NCBI RefSeq assembly: GCF_000364225.2
Contig: NZ_AQFT02000001.1
Span: 5,878,501-5,942,500 of the forward strand
Source of the DNA: Eubacterium plexicaudatum ASF492
Lineage (GTDB): Bacteria; Bacillota; Clostridia; Lachnospirales; Lachnospiraceae
Length of the DNA: 64,000 nt
Direction of reading: 5' to 3'
The notes below the pieces were generated by a model. The model searched no databases and was not told the DNA's origin. It saw only the letters and a list, made by a program, of their open reading frames with translations. Positions within the stretch are counted from its first letter, which is position 1. Every line of letters starts with the position of its first letter. The translations under genes and the position numbers were made by a program. Of this stretch, positions 34,295 to 44,873 are shown piece after piece.

Positions 34295-37222
34295 ATGGGC
34301 AAAGAAAGAAAGTATATAAAAATACGTGGAGCAAATGAGCATAATTTAAAAAATATTGATCTGGATATACCAAGGGATGAATTTGTCGTATTAACAGGAT
34401 TAAGCGGCTCCGGCAAATCTTCTCTTGCTTTTGATACGATTTATGCGGAAGGTCAGCGGCGTTATATGGAATCGCTTTCGTCTTATGCAAGACAGTTTTT
34501 AGGGCAGGCGGAAAAACCAAATGTAGAAAAAATAGAAGGTCTGTCACCTGCTATTTCGATTGATCAGAAGTCGACGAACCGCAATCCGCGTTCTACGGTT
34601 GGAACCGTGACGGAAATCTATGATTATTTTCGTCTGCTTTATGCACGAATCGGCATTCCGCACTGTCCGAAATGCGGCAAAGAGATTAAAAAGCAGACGG
34701 TAGACCAGATGGTGGATGCAATTATGGGACTGCCGGAGCGGACGAAAATACAGCTGTTGGCTCCGGTTGTACGCGGTCGTAAGGGCACGCATCAGAAGAT
34801 GCTGGAGCAGGCCAAACGAAGCGGGTATGTGCGCGTGATTGCAGACGGAAATATGTATGAGCTGACCGAAGAAATTCCGCTGGAAAAAAATAAAAAGCAT
34901 AATATTGAGATAGTCGTAGACCGTCTGATTGTCAAACAGGGGATAGAAAAAAGACTGACCGATTCGCTTGAAAGTGTGCTGGAACTGGCGGACGGTCTTG
35001 TCATGGTGGAGGTGCAAAGGCCGCAGGATGAAAACAGTACGGCCGGGGAACCGGAAATGATGCGGTTTTCAGACAGTTTTGCCTGTCCGGATTGCGGGAT
35101 CAGCGTCGATGAGATTGAACCGCGCAGCTTTTCGTTTAACAATCCGTTTGGAGCGTGTCCGGATTGCTTTGGATTAGGCTATAAAATGGAATTTGATGAA
35201 GAACTGATGATTCCGGACAAGTCGTTAAGCATTGCGCAGGGAGCCATTCAGGTTACCGGCTGGCAGTCGTGTACCGATCCGTCCAGCTATACGTACGCGA
35301 CATTAAAGGCATTGGCGGAAACTTATGAATTTGATATGGATACGCCGTATGAGGAGCTTTCGGAGGAAGTACGTGATATGCTCATTAACGGAGCGGAACG
35401 GGAAGTGAAGGTGCATTACCGCGGACAGCGTGGAGAGGGCGTTTATGATGTGGTTTTTGAAGGGCTGGTAAAAAATGTGGGGCGCAGATACCGGGAAACA
35501 GGTTCGGATACGATGAAGCAGATGTATGAAGAATTTATGCGTGTAACGCCCTGCAAAACATGTGGCGGACAGCGTCTGAAAAAAGAAGCGCTGGCTGTTA
35601 CGATTCAGGATAAAAATATATTTGAAGTCACAAACCTTTCGATTAAAAATCTACAGCAGCTTATGGGCAATCTGTCTCTGACAAAACAGCAGGAAATGAT
35701 CGGCGCACAGATTATTCGGGAAATTCGTGCAAGAGTTGGGTTTCTCGTGGAAGTCGGACTGGACTATCTGTCTCTTGGGCGGGCAACCGGTACGCTGTCC
35801 GGCGGAGAAGCGCAGCGAATCCGTCTGGCAACGCAGATAGGGTCCGGACTGGTCGGAGTGGCTTATATTCTGGACGAGCCAAGTATCGGTCTGCACCAGA
35901 GAGACAATGACAAACTGCTGTCCGCGCTGAAAAATTTAAAAGATCTTGGGAATACACTGATCGTTGTGGAACATGATGAAGATACGATGCGGGCAGCTGA
36001 TTTTATCGTGGATATCGGTCCGGGCGCCGGAGAACATGGTGGAGAAGTAATTGTAACCGGTACGGCAGAGGAGATCATGAACCATCCGGATTCCATTACC
36101 GGAGCCTATTTAAGCGGGAAGATTAAAATTCCGGTTCCGTCCGAGCGCAAAAAACCGACGGGGTGGCTGACGGTAAAAGGTGCGAAGGAAAATAATCTGA
36201 AAAATATTACGGTGGAAATACCGCTCGGTATAATGACATGCATTACCGGTGTGTCCGGCTCCGGAAAAAGTTCGCTTACAAATGAAATATTATATAAGGC
36301 AATGGCAAAAAAATTAAACCGTGCCCGATGCATTCCGGGGAGACACGATAAGATCGTCGGACTGGAACAGCTGGATAAGGTCATTGACATTGATCAGTCG
36401 CCGATCGGACGTACTCCGCGCTCAAATCCGGCTACGTATACAGGCGTGTTTGATATGATAAGGGATCTGTTTGCAGCGACGCCGGATGCAAAGGCAAAAG
36501 GTTATAAAAAGGGAAGATTCAGCTTTAATGTAAAGGGAGGACGCTGTGAAGCGTGTTCCGGCGATGGTATCTTAAAGATTGAAATGCATTTTCTGCCGGA
36601 CGTTTACGTACCATGCGAAATCTGTCAGGGAAAACGGTATAACCGTGAAACGCTGGAAGTAAAATACAAAGGAAAAAGCATTTACGACGTGCTGAATATG
36701 ACCGTAGAAGAAGCTTTGGGATTTTTTGAAAACATTCCTTCCATCGAGCGGAAAATTAAGACGCTTTATGACGTGGGCTTATCTTATATCAAGCTTGGAC
36801 AGCCATCAACGGAACTCTCCGGCGGAGAAGCTCAGCGTATTAAGCTTGCGACGGAATTAAGCCGCCGCAGTACCGGAAAGACGGTGTATATTCTGGATGA
36901 ACCGACAACGGGACTGCATTTTGCAGATGTGCACAAACTGGTAGAGATTCTGCATCGGCTGGCGGAAGGCGGCAATACGGTCATTGTGATTGAGCATAAT
37001 CTGGACGTGATCAAAACGGCAGATTATATTATTGATATGGGGCCGGAAGGCGGCGATGGCGGCGGTACGGTCATAGCGCAGGGTACGCCCGAAGAGGTTG
37101 CGAAAATACCGGAATCGTATACCGGACAATATGTAAAAAATATATTTAATGCGGAAGAGCAGACAGCCGGAACGAATATTCACATGCGAACGGTTTCCGG
37201 CTGTCATTTTCACTTTGTATGA
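34295..37222 (+). CDS. uvrA: Excinuclease ABC subunit A
   Basis: A 975-residue damage sensor of nucleotide excision repair; forms UvrA2-UvrB complexes on DNA. The start at 34295 is preferred, since AAGGA directly abuts the ATG at 34283. Two ABC modules: Walker A GLSGSGKSSLAFDT and GVSGSGKSSLTNEIL, signatures LSGGEAQRIRLA and LSGGEAQRIKLA. Zinc motifs are CPKCGKEIKK with CPDC, and CEACSGDG with CEIC. There is an unusual short His-rich tail (SGCHFHFV). No LexA-type box was recognised upstream. The gene is intact. Confidence 0.97.
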   Translation: MGKERKYIKIRGANEHNLKNIDLDIPRDEFVVLTGLSGSGKSSLAFDTIYAEGQRRYMESLSSYARQFLGQAEKPNVEKIEGLSPAISIDQKSTNRNPRSTVGTVTEIYDYFRLLYARIGIPHCPKCGKEIKKQTVDQMVDAIMGLPERTKIQLLAPVVRGRKGTHQKMLEQAKRSGYVRVIADGNMYELTEEIPLEKNKKHNIEIVVDRLIVKQGIEKRLTDSLESVLELADGLVMVEVQRPQDENSTAGEPEMMRFSDSFACPDCGISVDEIEPRSFSFNNPFGACPDCFGLGYKMEFDEELMIPDKSLSIAQGAIQVTGWQSCTDPSSYTYATLKALAETYEFDMDTPYEELSEEVRDMLINGAEREVKVHYRGQRGEGVYDVVFEGLVKNVGRRYRETGSDTMKQMYEEFMRVTPCKTCGGQRLKKEALAVTIQDKNIFEVTNLSIKNLQQLMGNLSLTKQQEMIGAQIIREIRARVGFLVEVGLDYLSLGRATGTLSGGEAQRIRLATQIGSGLVGVAYILDEPSIGLHQRDNDKLLSALKNLKDLGNTLIVVEHDEDTMRAADFIVDIGPGAGEHGGEVIVTGTAEEIMNHPDSITGAYLSGKIKIPVPSERKKPTGWLTVKGAKENNLKNITVEIPLGIMTCITGVSGSGKSSLTNEILYKAMAKKLNRARCIPGRHDKIVGLEQLDKVIDIDQSPIGRTPRSNPATYTGVFDMIRDLFAATPDAKAKGYKKGRFSFNVKGGRCEACSGDGILKIEMHFLPDVYVPCEICQGKRYNRETLEVKYKGKSIYDVLNMTVEEALGFFENIPSIERKIKTLYDVGLSYIKLGQPSTELSGGEAQRIKLATELSRRSTGKTVYILDEPTTGLHFADVHKLVEILHRLAEGGNTVIVIEHNLDVIKTADYIIDMGPEGGDGGGTVIAQGTPEEVAKIPESYTGQYVKNIFNAEEQTAGTNIHMRTVSGCHFHFV

Positions 37223-37604
37223 AACATGTTCCGGTTCATCATAACTGAAAAATTCCTAAATCCTCCATTGATTTTTTTCCAAATATTATCTATAATAGAT
37301 ATAGTCATGTACAAAATAGCACGTCTGTCCCTTATTTAAAATAAAAGGATAAAATTGCACAAAAACCGTGTGAAATTTCGCAGAATATATAAGAATATGT
37401 GAAAAATAAAAAGTGCTAGGAAAAATGGAATTTATTGTATATAATAGGAATTAATATGGCAAAATATAGGATGGTACATCCGCAGGTTACAGCCGGACAG
37501 GATGGCCAGGTAAATTATACATTACGGAAAAGCGCATATGGGACGGATTAGTACAGTTGTTTCGATATGCGGGAAAAAGAAGAGATGAAAGGGGATATCT
37601 GTAC
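37223..37604. other. Intergenic region before mbl with possible 31-residue ORF
   Basis: About 380 AT-rich bases. One small ORF, 37456-37551, has ATG six bases after AGGA and reads MAKYRMVHPQVTAGQDGQ and so on for 31 residues; it is unsupported by any family. In Bacillus spoIIID precedes mbl, but no spoIIID is seen here. Promoters for mbl are expected in this stretch but none is clear. Confidence 0.4.
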
Positions 37605-38600
37605 ATGATGGGAGCAGATATTGGAATTGATTTAGGAACAGCCAGTATATTGGTTTATATTAAAGGGAAAGGCGTTGTGTTAAAAGAGCCTTCCGTTGTG
37701 GCATTTGACAGAGATACGAATAAAATAAAAGCGATTGGTGAAGAAGCAAGACTGATGCTTGGACGTACGCCGGGCAATATTGTCGCAGTGCGTCCGTTGC
37801 GCCAGGGTGTAATTTCTGATTATACGGTTACGGAAAAGATGATCAAATATTTTATTCAAAAAGCGCTCGGGAAAAAGAGTTTCCGCAAACCGCGCATCAG
37901 TGTCTGCGTACCAAGCGGAGTTACCGAGGTGGAGAAAAAGGCGGTAGAAGACGCAACCTATCAGGCAGGAGCCAGAGAGGTGATGATTATAGAAGAGCCG
38001 ATAGCAGCAGCAATTGGTGCGGGCATAGATATTTCCAGACCATGTGGGAACATGATTGTGGATATCGGAGGCGGTACGGCAGATATTGCGGTTATTTCGC
38101 TCGGAGGCTCTGTCGTAAGTACGTCGATCAAAATTGCAGGCGACGATTTTGATGAGGCGATTGTACGCTATATGAGAAAGAAGCACAATCTTTTAATCGG
38201 AGAGCGTACGGCGGAGGATATTAAAATCAAAATCGGTACGTGTTATCCGCTTGCACAGCCGGAAACAATTGATGTGCGCGGCCGAAATCTTGTGACCGGA
38301 CTGCCGAAGACGGTTACGGTATCTTCCGAAGAGACGGAAGAGGCGCTGCGGGAAGCGACGCTGCAGATCGTAGAGGCGGTTCACAGCGTATTGGAAAAAA
38401 CACCGCCGGAGCTGGCTGCCGATGTGGCGGACCGCGGAATTGTGCTGACAGGCGGAGGAGCGTTGCTGCGCGGGCTGGAAGAACTGATTGAAGAAAAGAC
38501 GGGAATCAACACAATGACCGCCGAAGAGCCTATGACTTGCGTCGCGGTAGGAACCGGAAAATTTGTGGAATTTTTAGCCGGAAAGCGTGACGATGATTAA
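37605..38600 (+). CDS. mbl: MreB/Mbl-type cell-shape protein
   Basis: A 331-residue bacterial actin. The start at 37605 (MMGADIGIDLGTAS) follows AAAGGGG. The actin ATPase motifs are GIDLGTASILVY (phosphate 1), IVDIGGGTADIAVISLGG (phosphate 2) and VLTGGGALLRGLEELI (adenosine). It guides lateral wall synthesis under the membrane. It is followed by two flagellar rod genes, the mbl-flhO-flhP order known from Bacillus, which favours Mbl over MreB. Intact. Confidence 0.93.
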   Translation: MMGADIGIDLGTASILVYIKGKGVVLKEPSVVAFDRDTNKIKAIGEEARLMLGRTPGNIVAVRPLRQGVISDYTVTEKMIKYFIQKALGKKSFRKPRISVCVPSGVTEVEKKAVEDATYQAGAREVMIIEEPIAAAIGAGIDISRPCGNMIVDIGGGTADIAVISLGGSVVSTSIKIAGDDFDEAIVRYMRKKHNLLIGERTAEDIKIKIGTCYPLAQPETIDVRGRNLVTGLPKTVTVSSEETEEALREATLQIVEAVHSVLEKTPPELAADVADRGIVLTGGGALLRGLEELIEEKTGINTMTAEEPMTCVAVGTGKFVEFLAGKRDDD

Positions 38601-38630
38601 ACCGTGAGATGAAGGAAAGGAAGTAAGCAC

Positions 38631-39437
38631 ATGTTAAAAGGGTTATATACAGCATGGTCGGGTATGCTCAATGAAATGAACCGTATGGATGTCATTACAA
38701 ACAATCTGGCGAATGCGGATACGAACGGATATAAGAAGGAAGGTGCGACCGCAGAGTCGTTTGAATCCAAACTGGCGCTGCGCATTAAGGATTCTTCCGT
38801 GCCGACCTGGCGTGCAAGGGAACTTGGTGATGTGAATCTGGGTGTTAAGATCGGTGAGACTTACACGAACTATTCACAGGGTAATTTTAAAGTGACGGAT
38901 AACAAATATGACTGTGCGATAGATGGCAATGGCTTTTTTGCTGTTTCCTTTACCGATAAAGCAGGAAATACTTCTGTGAAATATACACGGGACGGTGCGT
39001 TTACAATCAGTGCGGACGGATTTTTGCGCACGAAAGACGGCGATTATGTATTAAATCAGAACGGAGCTATGAATGGCGATCCGGCAGCCAATAATTATAT
39101 TCAGCTGGATCCGAACCAGGATTTTACCATTGATAAAGCCGGATTTATTTACCAGAACAATCAGCTGGTCGGACAGCTGGGTTTGGCAGATTTTGAAGAT
39201 TATAATTTCCTGGCCAAGTATGGTGAGAATATGTATGATCTCGTGGACGGCGGCCAGGTGATTGCGGCGCAGGGAACGATTGAACAGGGAAATATAGAGG
39301 CGTCGAATGTCAAAGTTGTAGACGAGATGGTTACGATGATTACCATAGCAAGAGCCTACGAATCGAATCAGAAAATGATTCAGACGTTTGATTCGATGCT
39401 GGATAAGGCAGTAAATCAGATTGGTAAGACACAATAA
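38631..39437 (+). CDS. flhO: Flagellar rod protein FlgF-like (FlhO)
   Basis: A 268-residue flagellar basal-body rod protein. The N-terminal rod motif is LYTAWSGMLNEMNRMDVITNNL in part, followed by ANADTNGYKKEG. The middle FlgE/F/G-like domain includes FAVSFTDKAGN and YTRDGAFTISADGFLRT. The C-terminal EGSN-type motif is GNIEASNVKVVDEMVTMI, then ARAYESNQKMIQTFD. It begins 30 bases after mbl with GGAAAGGAAG. It would be exported by the flagellar type III apparatus. Confidence 0.92.
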   Translation: MLKGLYTAWSGMLNEMNRMDVITNNLANADTNGYKKEGATAESFESKLALRIKDSSVPTWRARELGDVNLGVKIGETYTNYSQGNFKVTDNKYDCAIDGNGFFAVSFTDKAGNTSVKYTRDGAFTISADGFLRTKDGDYVLNQNGAMNGDPAANNYIQLDPNQDFTIDKAGFIYQNNQLVGQLGLADFEDYNFLAKYGENMYDLVDGGQVIAAQGTIEQGNIEASNVKVVDEMVTMITIARAYESNQKMIQTFDSMLDKAVNQIGKTQ

Positions 39438-39582
39438 ATAGAATGAGAAATGATAAGAACTGTAAATAATCGGTTACGAAAAAGGCAGGATGTGTCGATA
39501 TTATATTTATGATGTGATTTTAAATATTGACCACGGAAGGCAAAGCAGGGCATGGAGTGCCGTGGAAGGAGAAGCAGTAATT

Positions 39583-40398
39583 ATGATGAGAGCATTATGG
39601 AGCGCAGCATCCGGGATGCGTGCTCAGCAGGCGAATGTGGATGCGATATCCAACAACCTTGCTAACGTAAACACAGTTGGATACAAAACGGAAAAACCGG
39701 AATTCAAGTCGTTGTTATATCAGACGATTCAGACAGAGACGACGTCTGCAAACGGGGCGCAGAAGCCGATTTCGGCACAGGTTGGCCTGGGTACGAGACT
39801 GGCGTCGGTTACTTCTCATTTTGGTGACGGACAGCTGCAGGATGTGGAGAGCAACAGTGCGCTGGCAATTTCCGGAGACGGATTATTTGCGGTAAATGGA
39901 TTGGATAATCAGGTATATTATACAAGAAATGGTGATTTTTACTGGAGTCAGGGAGCAAATGGCCTGACGTTATGTACATCCGAAGGTTATCAGGTAATGG
40001 ACACGAATGGAAATGAAATCATTCTTCCGGATGAAGTAGACGCGAGCCGTGTGACAGTTTCTACGGATGGTGTGATCGGCTATGTGGATGTCCAAAATCA
40101 ATATGTACCGCTGAACCAGTCGGTTGGTTTGTTCCAGTTTAACAATGATGCGGGACTTGAAAAAATTGCCGGTACATATTATGTGGAGACACCGGCTTCA
40201 GGCGCACCTATGAACGAAGCGACGACAGCCGGCTTAAGACGAAGCAGAGTCAGCCAGGGTTATTTGGAAGGCTCGAATGTGCAGGTCGCGGACGAAATGG
40301 TAAATATGATTGTAGCGCAGAGAGCATATGAATTAAACTCCCGCGCAATTACAACTTCGGATACGATGTTGGAACAGGCAAACAATCTGAAACGATAG
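39583..40398 (+). CDS. flhP: Flagellar distal rod protein FlgG-like (FlhP)
   Basis: A 271-residue distal rod protein. The start at 39583 (MMRALWSAASGM) follows GGAAGGAG; the longer frame upstream has no support. The N-terminal rod motif is AISNNLANVNTVGYKTEKPEF in part. The core has YYTRNGDFYWSQGANGL. The C-terminus is YLEGSNVQVADEMVNMIVAQ, then RAYELNSRAI. A paralogue of the preceding gene, from one transcription unit. Intact. Confidence 0.93.
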   Translation: MMRALWSAASGMRAQQANVDAISNNLANVNTVGYKTEKPEFKSLLYQTIQTETTSANGAQKPISAQVGLGTRLASVTSHFGDGQLQDVESNSALAISGDGLFAVNGLDNQVYYTRNGDFYWSQGANGLTLCTSEGYQVMDTNGNEIILPDEVDASRVTVSTDGVIGYVDVQNQYVPLNQSVGLFQFNNDAGLEKIAGTYYVETPASGAPMNEATTAGLRRSRVSQGYLEGSNVQVADEMVNMIVAQRAYELNSRAITTSDTMLEQANNLKR

Positions 40399-40410
40399 GA
40401 GGCTGCATGT

Positions 40411-40770
40411 ATGAGTATGGCAATTGACGGTTTGAATTCCTATGTAGACCCTTCTAGGGTAAGCGCTGCTACCGGGACCAATTTATCCGGCAGGCTGAAC
40501 GGCGTGGATGGTTCTGCCACTGCGGATGAATTAAAAGAAGTCTGTCGTGAATTTGAGTCTTATTTTATGGAGCAGGTATATAAGGAAATGTTCAAAACAA
40601 TCGGCAGTGATGAAAATACGGAGTCCTCTTTATCATCGCTTGTAGATTATTTCAAAGATGATGTGATACAAAAGGTTGCTACGCAGACGACGGAACAGTC
40701 GGGCGGGCCGCTGGCTCAGCAGCTGTATGAGCAGATGAAACGCAATTATGGCATTACAGAGGAATCGTAG
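40411..40770 (+). CDS. flgJ: FlgJ N-terminal-type rod-binding protein
   Basis: A 119-residue protein matching the rod-binding domain of FlgJ: LKEVCREFESYFMEQVYKEM, then YFKDDVIQKVATQ and LAQQLYEQMKRNYG. It has no C-terminal muramidase domain, as usual in Clostridia. It assists rod assembly. AGGAGGCTGCATGT precedes it, 12 bases after flhP. It ends the mbl-flagellar transcription unit, before a strong terminator. Confidence 0.88.
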   Translation: MSMAIDGLNSYVDPSRVSAATGTNLSGRLNGVDGSATADELKEVCREFESYFMEQVYKEMFKTIGSDENTESSLSSLVDYFKDDVIQKVATQTTEQSGGPLAQQLYEQMKRNYGITEES

Positions 40771-40789
40771 CCGTAGTATAATAGAACGG

Positions 40790-40836
40790 ATGCAGGATGT
40801 TGCTGAATGAAATGAAAAGTACATCCTGCATTTTTT
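40790..40836 (+). terminator. Terminator after flgJ-like gene
   Basis: ATGCAGGATGT (40790-40800) pairs exactly with ACATCCTGCAT (40821-40831), followed by six T. Confidence 0.9.
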
Positions 40837-40858
40837 ATGTCTGACAGGAGATGCGGTT

Positions 40859-43077
40859 TTGGAAAAAGTGACAGGATATATTGACAATTTTATATTTCAA
40901 AACGAGGAAAATGGCTATTGTGTACTGACGCTTGCAACGGAAGAGGGAGAACTGACCTGTGTGGGGACGCTGCGCGGTGTGGCAGAAGGGATGAATGTGG
41001 CGTTTTTTGGCAGCTACACGGAGCATCCGTCGTATGGCAGGCAGTTTAAGGTGGAGTCTTATGAAGAGAAAGAACCGGAAGACGCATTTGCGATGGAACG
41101 ATATTTAGGCTCCGGTGCAATCAAAGGAGTCGGCACCGCACTTGCGGCGCGTATTGTCAGAAAGTTTGGGAAGGATACGTTTCGGATTATTGAAGAAGAA
41201 CCGGAGCGTCTCGCGGAAATTCGCGGGATCAGTGAACGTAAGGCACAGGAAATCGCGGCACAGGTAGAAGAAAAGAAAGAGCTGCGTCAGGCGATGATTT
41301 TTTGCAGCAGTATGGCATCTCGCTTGCATTGGCCGTAAAAGTCTATCAGAAATACGGACCGCAGATCTATACGATTATCAGGGAAAATCCATACCGTCTG
41401 GCAGACGATATTCAGGGAGTCGGCTTTCGGATTGCGGATGAGATTGCAGGACGGGCCGGAATCCGCGCGGATTCGGATTTTCGCGTTCAAAGCGGTATTT
41501 TATATGCGCTGCAGCAGGCAGGCGGAGAAGGTCATACGTATCTTCCCAAAGAAACACTGACAGCAAAAGTATCCGAAATGCTTGGTGTGGAAGCTCCGCT
41601 GATCGAAAAACAGTATATGGATCTGAACGTTATCCGCAGAATTGTAATGAAAGAGCAGAAAGACGAAATACAGATTTATGCGGCTTCTTATTATAATATG
41701 GAACATAACGCTGCGGTTTTGCTGCAGCAGCTCAATGTACGTCAGGATATCGAACAGGTCGCTCCACAGACTCATATTGCGGCAATTGAAAAACAGTCGC
41801 ATGTCGTACTGGATGAACTGCAGCGCGAGGCGGTCTGTGAAGCCGCGGTAAATGGCCTGCTCATTATTACCGGAGGGCCGGGGACCGGAAAAACAACGAC
41901 GATCAATTCGATTATCCGACTGTATGAAATGCAGGGGCTGGACTTTATGCTGGCAGCTCCGACAGGCAGGGCTGCAAAACGAATGAGTGAAACAACCGGA
42001 TATGAGGCGCGCACGATTCATCGAATGCTGGAGCTGAACGGCGGAATAGAAGGGAACGCCGGGTTTGAACGCAATGAATCCAATCCGTTGGAAACGGATG
42101 CGGTAATTATAGATGAGATGTCTATGGTAGACATTACGCTGATGTATTCGCTGTTAAAGGCGATTGCACCGTCTACCAGACTTGTACTTGTCGGTGACAT
42201 CAATCAGCTTCCAAGCGTCGGACCGGGAAGCGTGCTGCGGGATATGATTGATGCAGGAGCATATCGTGTTGTGCGCCTGACGAAGATTTTCCGTCAGGCA
42301 AGTCAGAGTGATATTATTGTCAATGCACATAAAATAAATCGTGGAGAACCCGTCAGTCTGGATAATAAAAGCAGGGATTTTTTCTTTTTGAAACGTTATG
42401 ATGCGGATAAAATCATCAATGTGGTGTTGCAGCTTGTCGTTCAGAAAATGCCGAAATATGTAGATGCGCAAATGTATGACATTCAGGTGCTGACGCCGAT
42501 GCGCAAAGGGCTGCTGGGAGTGGACCGTCTGAATGTGGTGCTGCAGCAGTACCTGAATCCGCCTTCACCGAAAAAGGCAGAGAAAGAGCGTGGGGAAATG
42601 CTTTTCCGTGAAGGGGATAAGGTGATGCAGATTAAAAATAACTATCAGATCGAATGGGAGATCAAAAACCGTTACGGAATTGCGATTGAACGCGGTATGG
42701 GTATTTTTAACGGAGATATGGGAGTCATCCGCAGCATTCGGGAAATTACGGAGCTGATGACGGTAGAGTTTGATGAAGGGCGGATTGTGGAATATCCGTT
42801 TAAAATGCTGGAAGAACTGGAACTGGCTTATGCGGTTACCATACATAAGTCTCAGGGCAGCGAATATCCGGCGGTTGTAATACCACTGCTTAACGGACCG
42901 AAAATGCTGATGAACCGGAATCTGCTCTATACGGCGGTTACAAGAGCAAAGAAATGCGTCACTTTAGTCGGAGATGAGAACACTTTTGCATATATGGCGG
43001 AAAATATGAGTGAACAAAAACGATACAGCGGTCTGAAAGGTCGCATTATGGAACTGGAAGAGGCAGAAGAGAGGTGA
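40859..43077 (+). CDS. recD2: RecD-like helicase RecD2 (one-base frameshift)
   Basis: A 739-residue SF1B 5'-3' helicase for DNA repair once a T is restored in the T6 run at 41298-41303; otherwise split at 41338. It starts at TTG 40859, nine bases after CAGGAG; an ATG start at 40851 would need one further inserted T. An N-terminal OB and HhH region (GSGAIKGVGTALAARIV) is followed by helicase motifs: ITGGPGTGKTTTINSI, VIIDEMSMVD, GDINQLPSVGPG, TIHKSQGSEYPAVV, LYTAVTRAKK. The lack of RecBC partners nearby fits RecD2. Confidence 0.93.
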
Positions 43078-43105
43078 GGAAACCATTTTCAAAAAACTTC
43101 GCAAA

Positions 43106-43812
43106 ATGATTGTGCTGCTTTATCCGAACCGTTGTCCGGTATGTGATCGTATGCTGCGTGATACGCTCATTTGTCCGGACTGTTTTGGCAGGCTGCGTTA
43201 TGTGAGTGAACCGATGTGCTATTCCTGCGGCAAGCCGGTAGCGGACGCACAACAGGAATACTGTATGGACTGTGTCCGAAAAAAACATGAATTCAGACAG
43301 GGGCATGCGGTATTTTTGTACGAGGGGCCAATGCGTGAGATTTTATATCGTTATAAATATGCCAATCGCAGGGATTATACGGAATTTCTCGCAATGCAGG
43401 CCGCACGCTGTTATGGAGCGTGGGCGAAGCGGTTAAAGATTGATCTTGTTGTGCCGATTCCGCTGTCAGCAAAAAGACTGCGGACACGGGGATATAACCA
43501 GGCGGATTTGCTTGGAAAAAGATTTGCCGAACTGTGCGGGCTAACGTACTGCAATAAAATACTTGTCCGGGTACGCAATACGGTGCCGCAAAAAGAACTT
43601 TCGGTACAGGAAAGAAAAATAATCTTAAAAATGCTTTTAAAATGAATAAAAATGTAGTAAACTTAAAAAGAATACTTTTGATTGACGACATTTATACGAC
43701 AGGCAGTACAATAGACGCTGCTGCGCTTGTACTGAAACAGGCGGGCATAGAAGATATATTTTATTTATGCATCGGTATTGGGCAAGGACAGCAGTGTTCC
43801 TATATAAAATAA
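43106..43812 (+). CDS. comFC: ComFC-type phosphoribosyltransferase (one-base frameshift)
   Basis: 235 residues once an A is restored in the A5 run at 43615-43619; as written it stops at 43645. The N-terminal zinc finger (CPVCDRML, CPDCFG, then CYSCGKPV) is followed by a double-wing motif (FLYEGPMREILYRYKY), the VVPIPLSAKRLRTRGYNQA motif and the PRPP-binding LLIDDIYTTGSTIDAA. It is needed for DNA uptake in competent bacteria. The ATG at 43106 has no ribosome site. An in-frame ATT at 43085 follows GGTGAGGAAACC and may be the real start. Confidence 0.9.
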
Positions 43813-43866
43813 ATTAATTCATGAAGAAGCATGCAGCTTCGATATAGAATCAGAAGGGGGCATATT

Positions 43867-44271
43867 ATGGATGTAAGGACATGTAAAAGCTGCAAACGTA
43901 TTTTTAACTATTTATCAGGACCGATCATTTGTCCGTCCTGTGTGGAAAAGCTGGAGGAAAAGTTTAAAGAAGTAAAAGATTATATCCGTGCAAATCCACA
44001 TGCATCGCTGCAGGACGTATCGGAGGCAAATGAAGTGTCCGTAAAACAGTTAAAGACATGGGTGCGTGAAGAACGGCTGAAATTTTCCGATGATTCGCAG
44101 GTGGGTATCGAGTGTATGAACTGTGGCGCTATGATTAAATTCGGAAAATACTGTGACGCATGCAAGGGCAAGATGATCAATACGTTAAATCATGCAGTGG
44201 AACAGCCGCAACCGGTAAAAGTGGAACCGAAAAAGTCTGATGGAAACCGTATGAGATTTTTGGATTCGTAA
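43867..44271 (+). CDS. yvyF: YvyF/FlaR-type flagellar operon protein
   Basis: A 134-residue protein of the YvyF family (TIGR03826 type). The start at 43867 follows AGAAGGGGGC. An N-terminal zinc ribbon (CKSCKRIFNYLSGPIICPSC) is followed by a helix-turn-helix-like middle (SLQDVSEANEVSVKQLKTWV) and a second zinc ribbon (CMNCGAMIKFGKYCDAC). In Bacillus it sits between comFC and flgM; here comFC precedes but flgM does not follow. It probably regulates flagellar gene expression. Confidence 0.88.
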   Translation: MDVRTCKSCKRIFNYLSGPIICPSCVEKLEEKFKEVKDYIRANPHASLQDVSEANEVSVKQLKTWVREERLKFSDDSQVGIECMNCGAMIKFGKYCDACKGKMINTLNHAVEQPQPVKVEPKKSDGNRMRFLDS

Positions 44272-44289
44272 TTCAATACAGACAAATAC

Positions 44290-44319
44290 AAAAGAGAATG
44301 CAGGCGTGCATTCTCTTTT
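44290..44319 (+). terminator. Terminator after yvyF
   Basis: AAAAGAGAATGCA pairs perfectly with TGCATTCTCTTTT around GGCG. It works on both strands. Confidence 0.9.
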
Positions 44320-44377
44320 GCATTTACGGGAACAATCGTTTGTTAACACTTTTTTCACTTCTTCCTATACAAAAAAC

Positions 44378-44406
44378 TTTTCATATACAAATGGCTGTGT
44401 TATAAT
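44378..44406 (+). promoter_or_regulatory. Possible sigma-A promoter
   Basis: A perfect TATAAT at 44401-44406 with a weak TTTTCA at 44378, spacer 17. It lies 43 bases upstream of the start at 44449 and after the yvyF terminator, where a promoter for the c-di-AMP operon is expected. Confidence 0.5.
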
Positions 44407-44448
44407 AAAAATAATATTGTGGTAAATCAGGCATATTTTGGAGGTTGT

Positions 44449-44864
44449 ATGATAGATCAGGAACGTGTCCGGGAAATGACAAAGCTGGCGGCATATGAGC
44501 AGCGTGAAGGAAAAAGTATCGGCAGGTAGTTCGCTATTATCGCAGTGATTTTGCAGCCAGACATCTTCTTATGGCGTTTTTCTGCGGTACGGCCGTATTT
44601 GGCATGGGGTTGCTGATGTGGGGCGTCTGTCATACGGATAAGCTGATGCAGCAGCTAAATGACATGGATTTGATTGCACTTGGAACGACGATACTTGTAA
44701 GATATCTGTTTTTTCTGATCGTTTATCTGATTGCAGTCGAGATTTATGCGAACGTGTTTTATGCGGCAGGCAGAAAAAGTATGAAGCGGCAGTACCGCCG
44801 CCTGAAACATTTGGGGAGGCTATATGATGAACAGGAAAACCGGACGACACCGACGGGGCATTAG
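44449..44864 (+). CDS. Small two-helix membrane protein (one-base frameshift)
   Basis: A 138-residue protein if one G is restored at 44525-44526; as written the first 24 codons end at TAG 44527. TTTTGGAGGTTGT precedes the ATG. The N-terminus is charged (MIDQERVREMTKLAAYEQRE). Two membrane helices follow (LMAFFCGTAVFGMGLLMWG and LFFLIVYLIAVEIYANVFY), then a basic tail (KSMKRQYRRLKHLGRLYDE). It is ten bases before the next membrane gene, at the head of the cdaA operon. The function is unknown. Confidence 0.7.
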
Positions 44865-44873
44865 GAGGAGAGC

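Noticed and set aside
32000..34300. LexA/SOS box before uvrB or uvrA
   Set aside because: No convincing GAAC-type dyad of the Gram-positive LexA kind was found in either upstream region.
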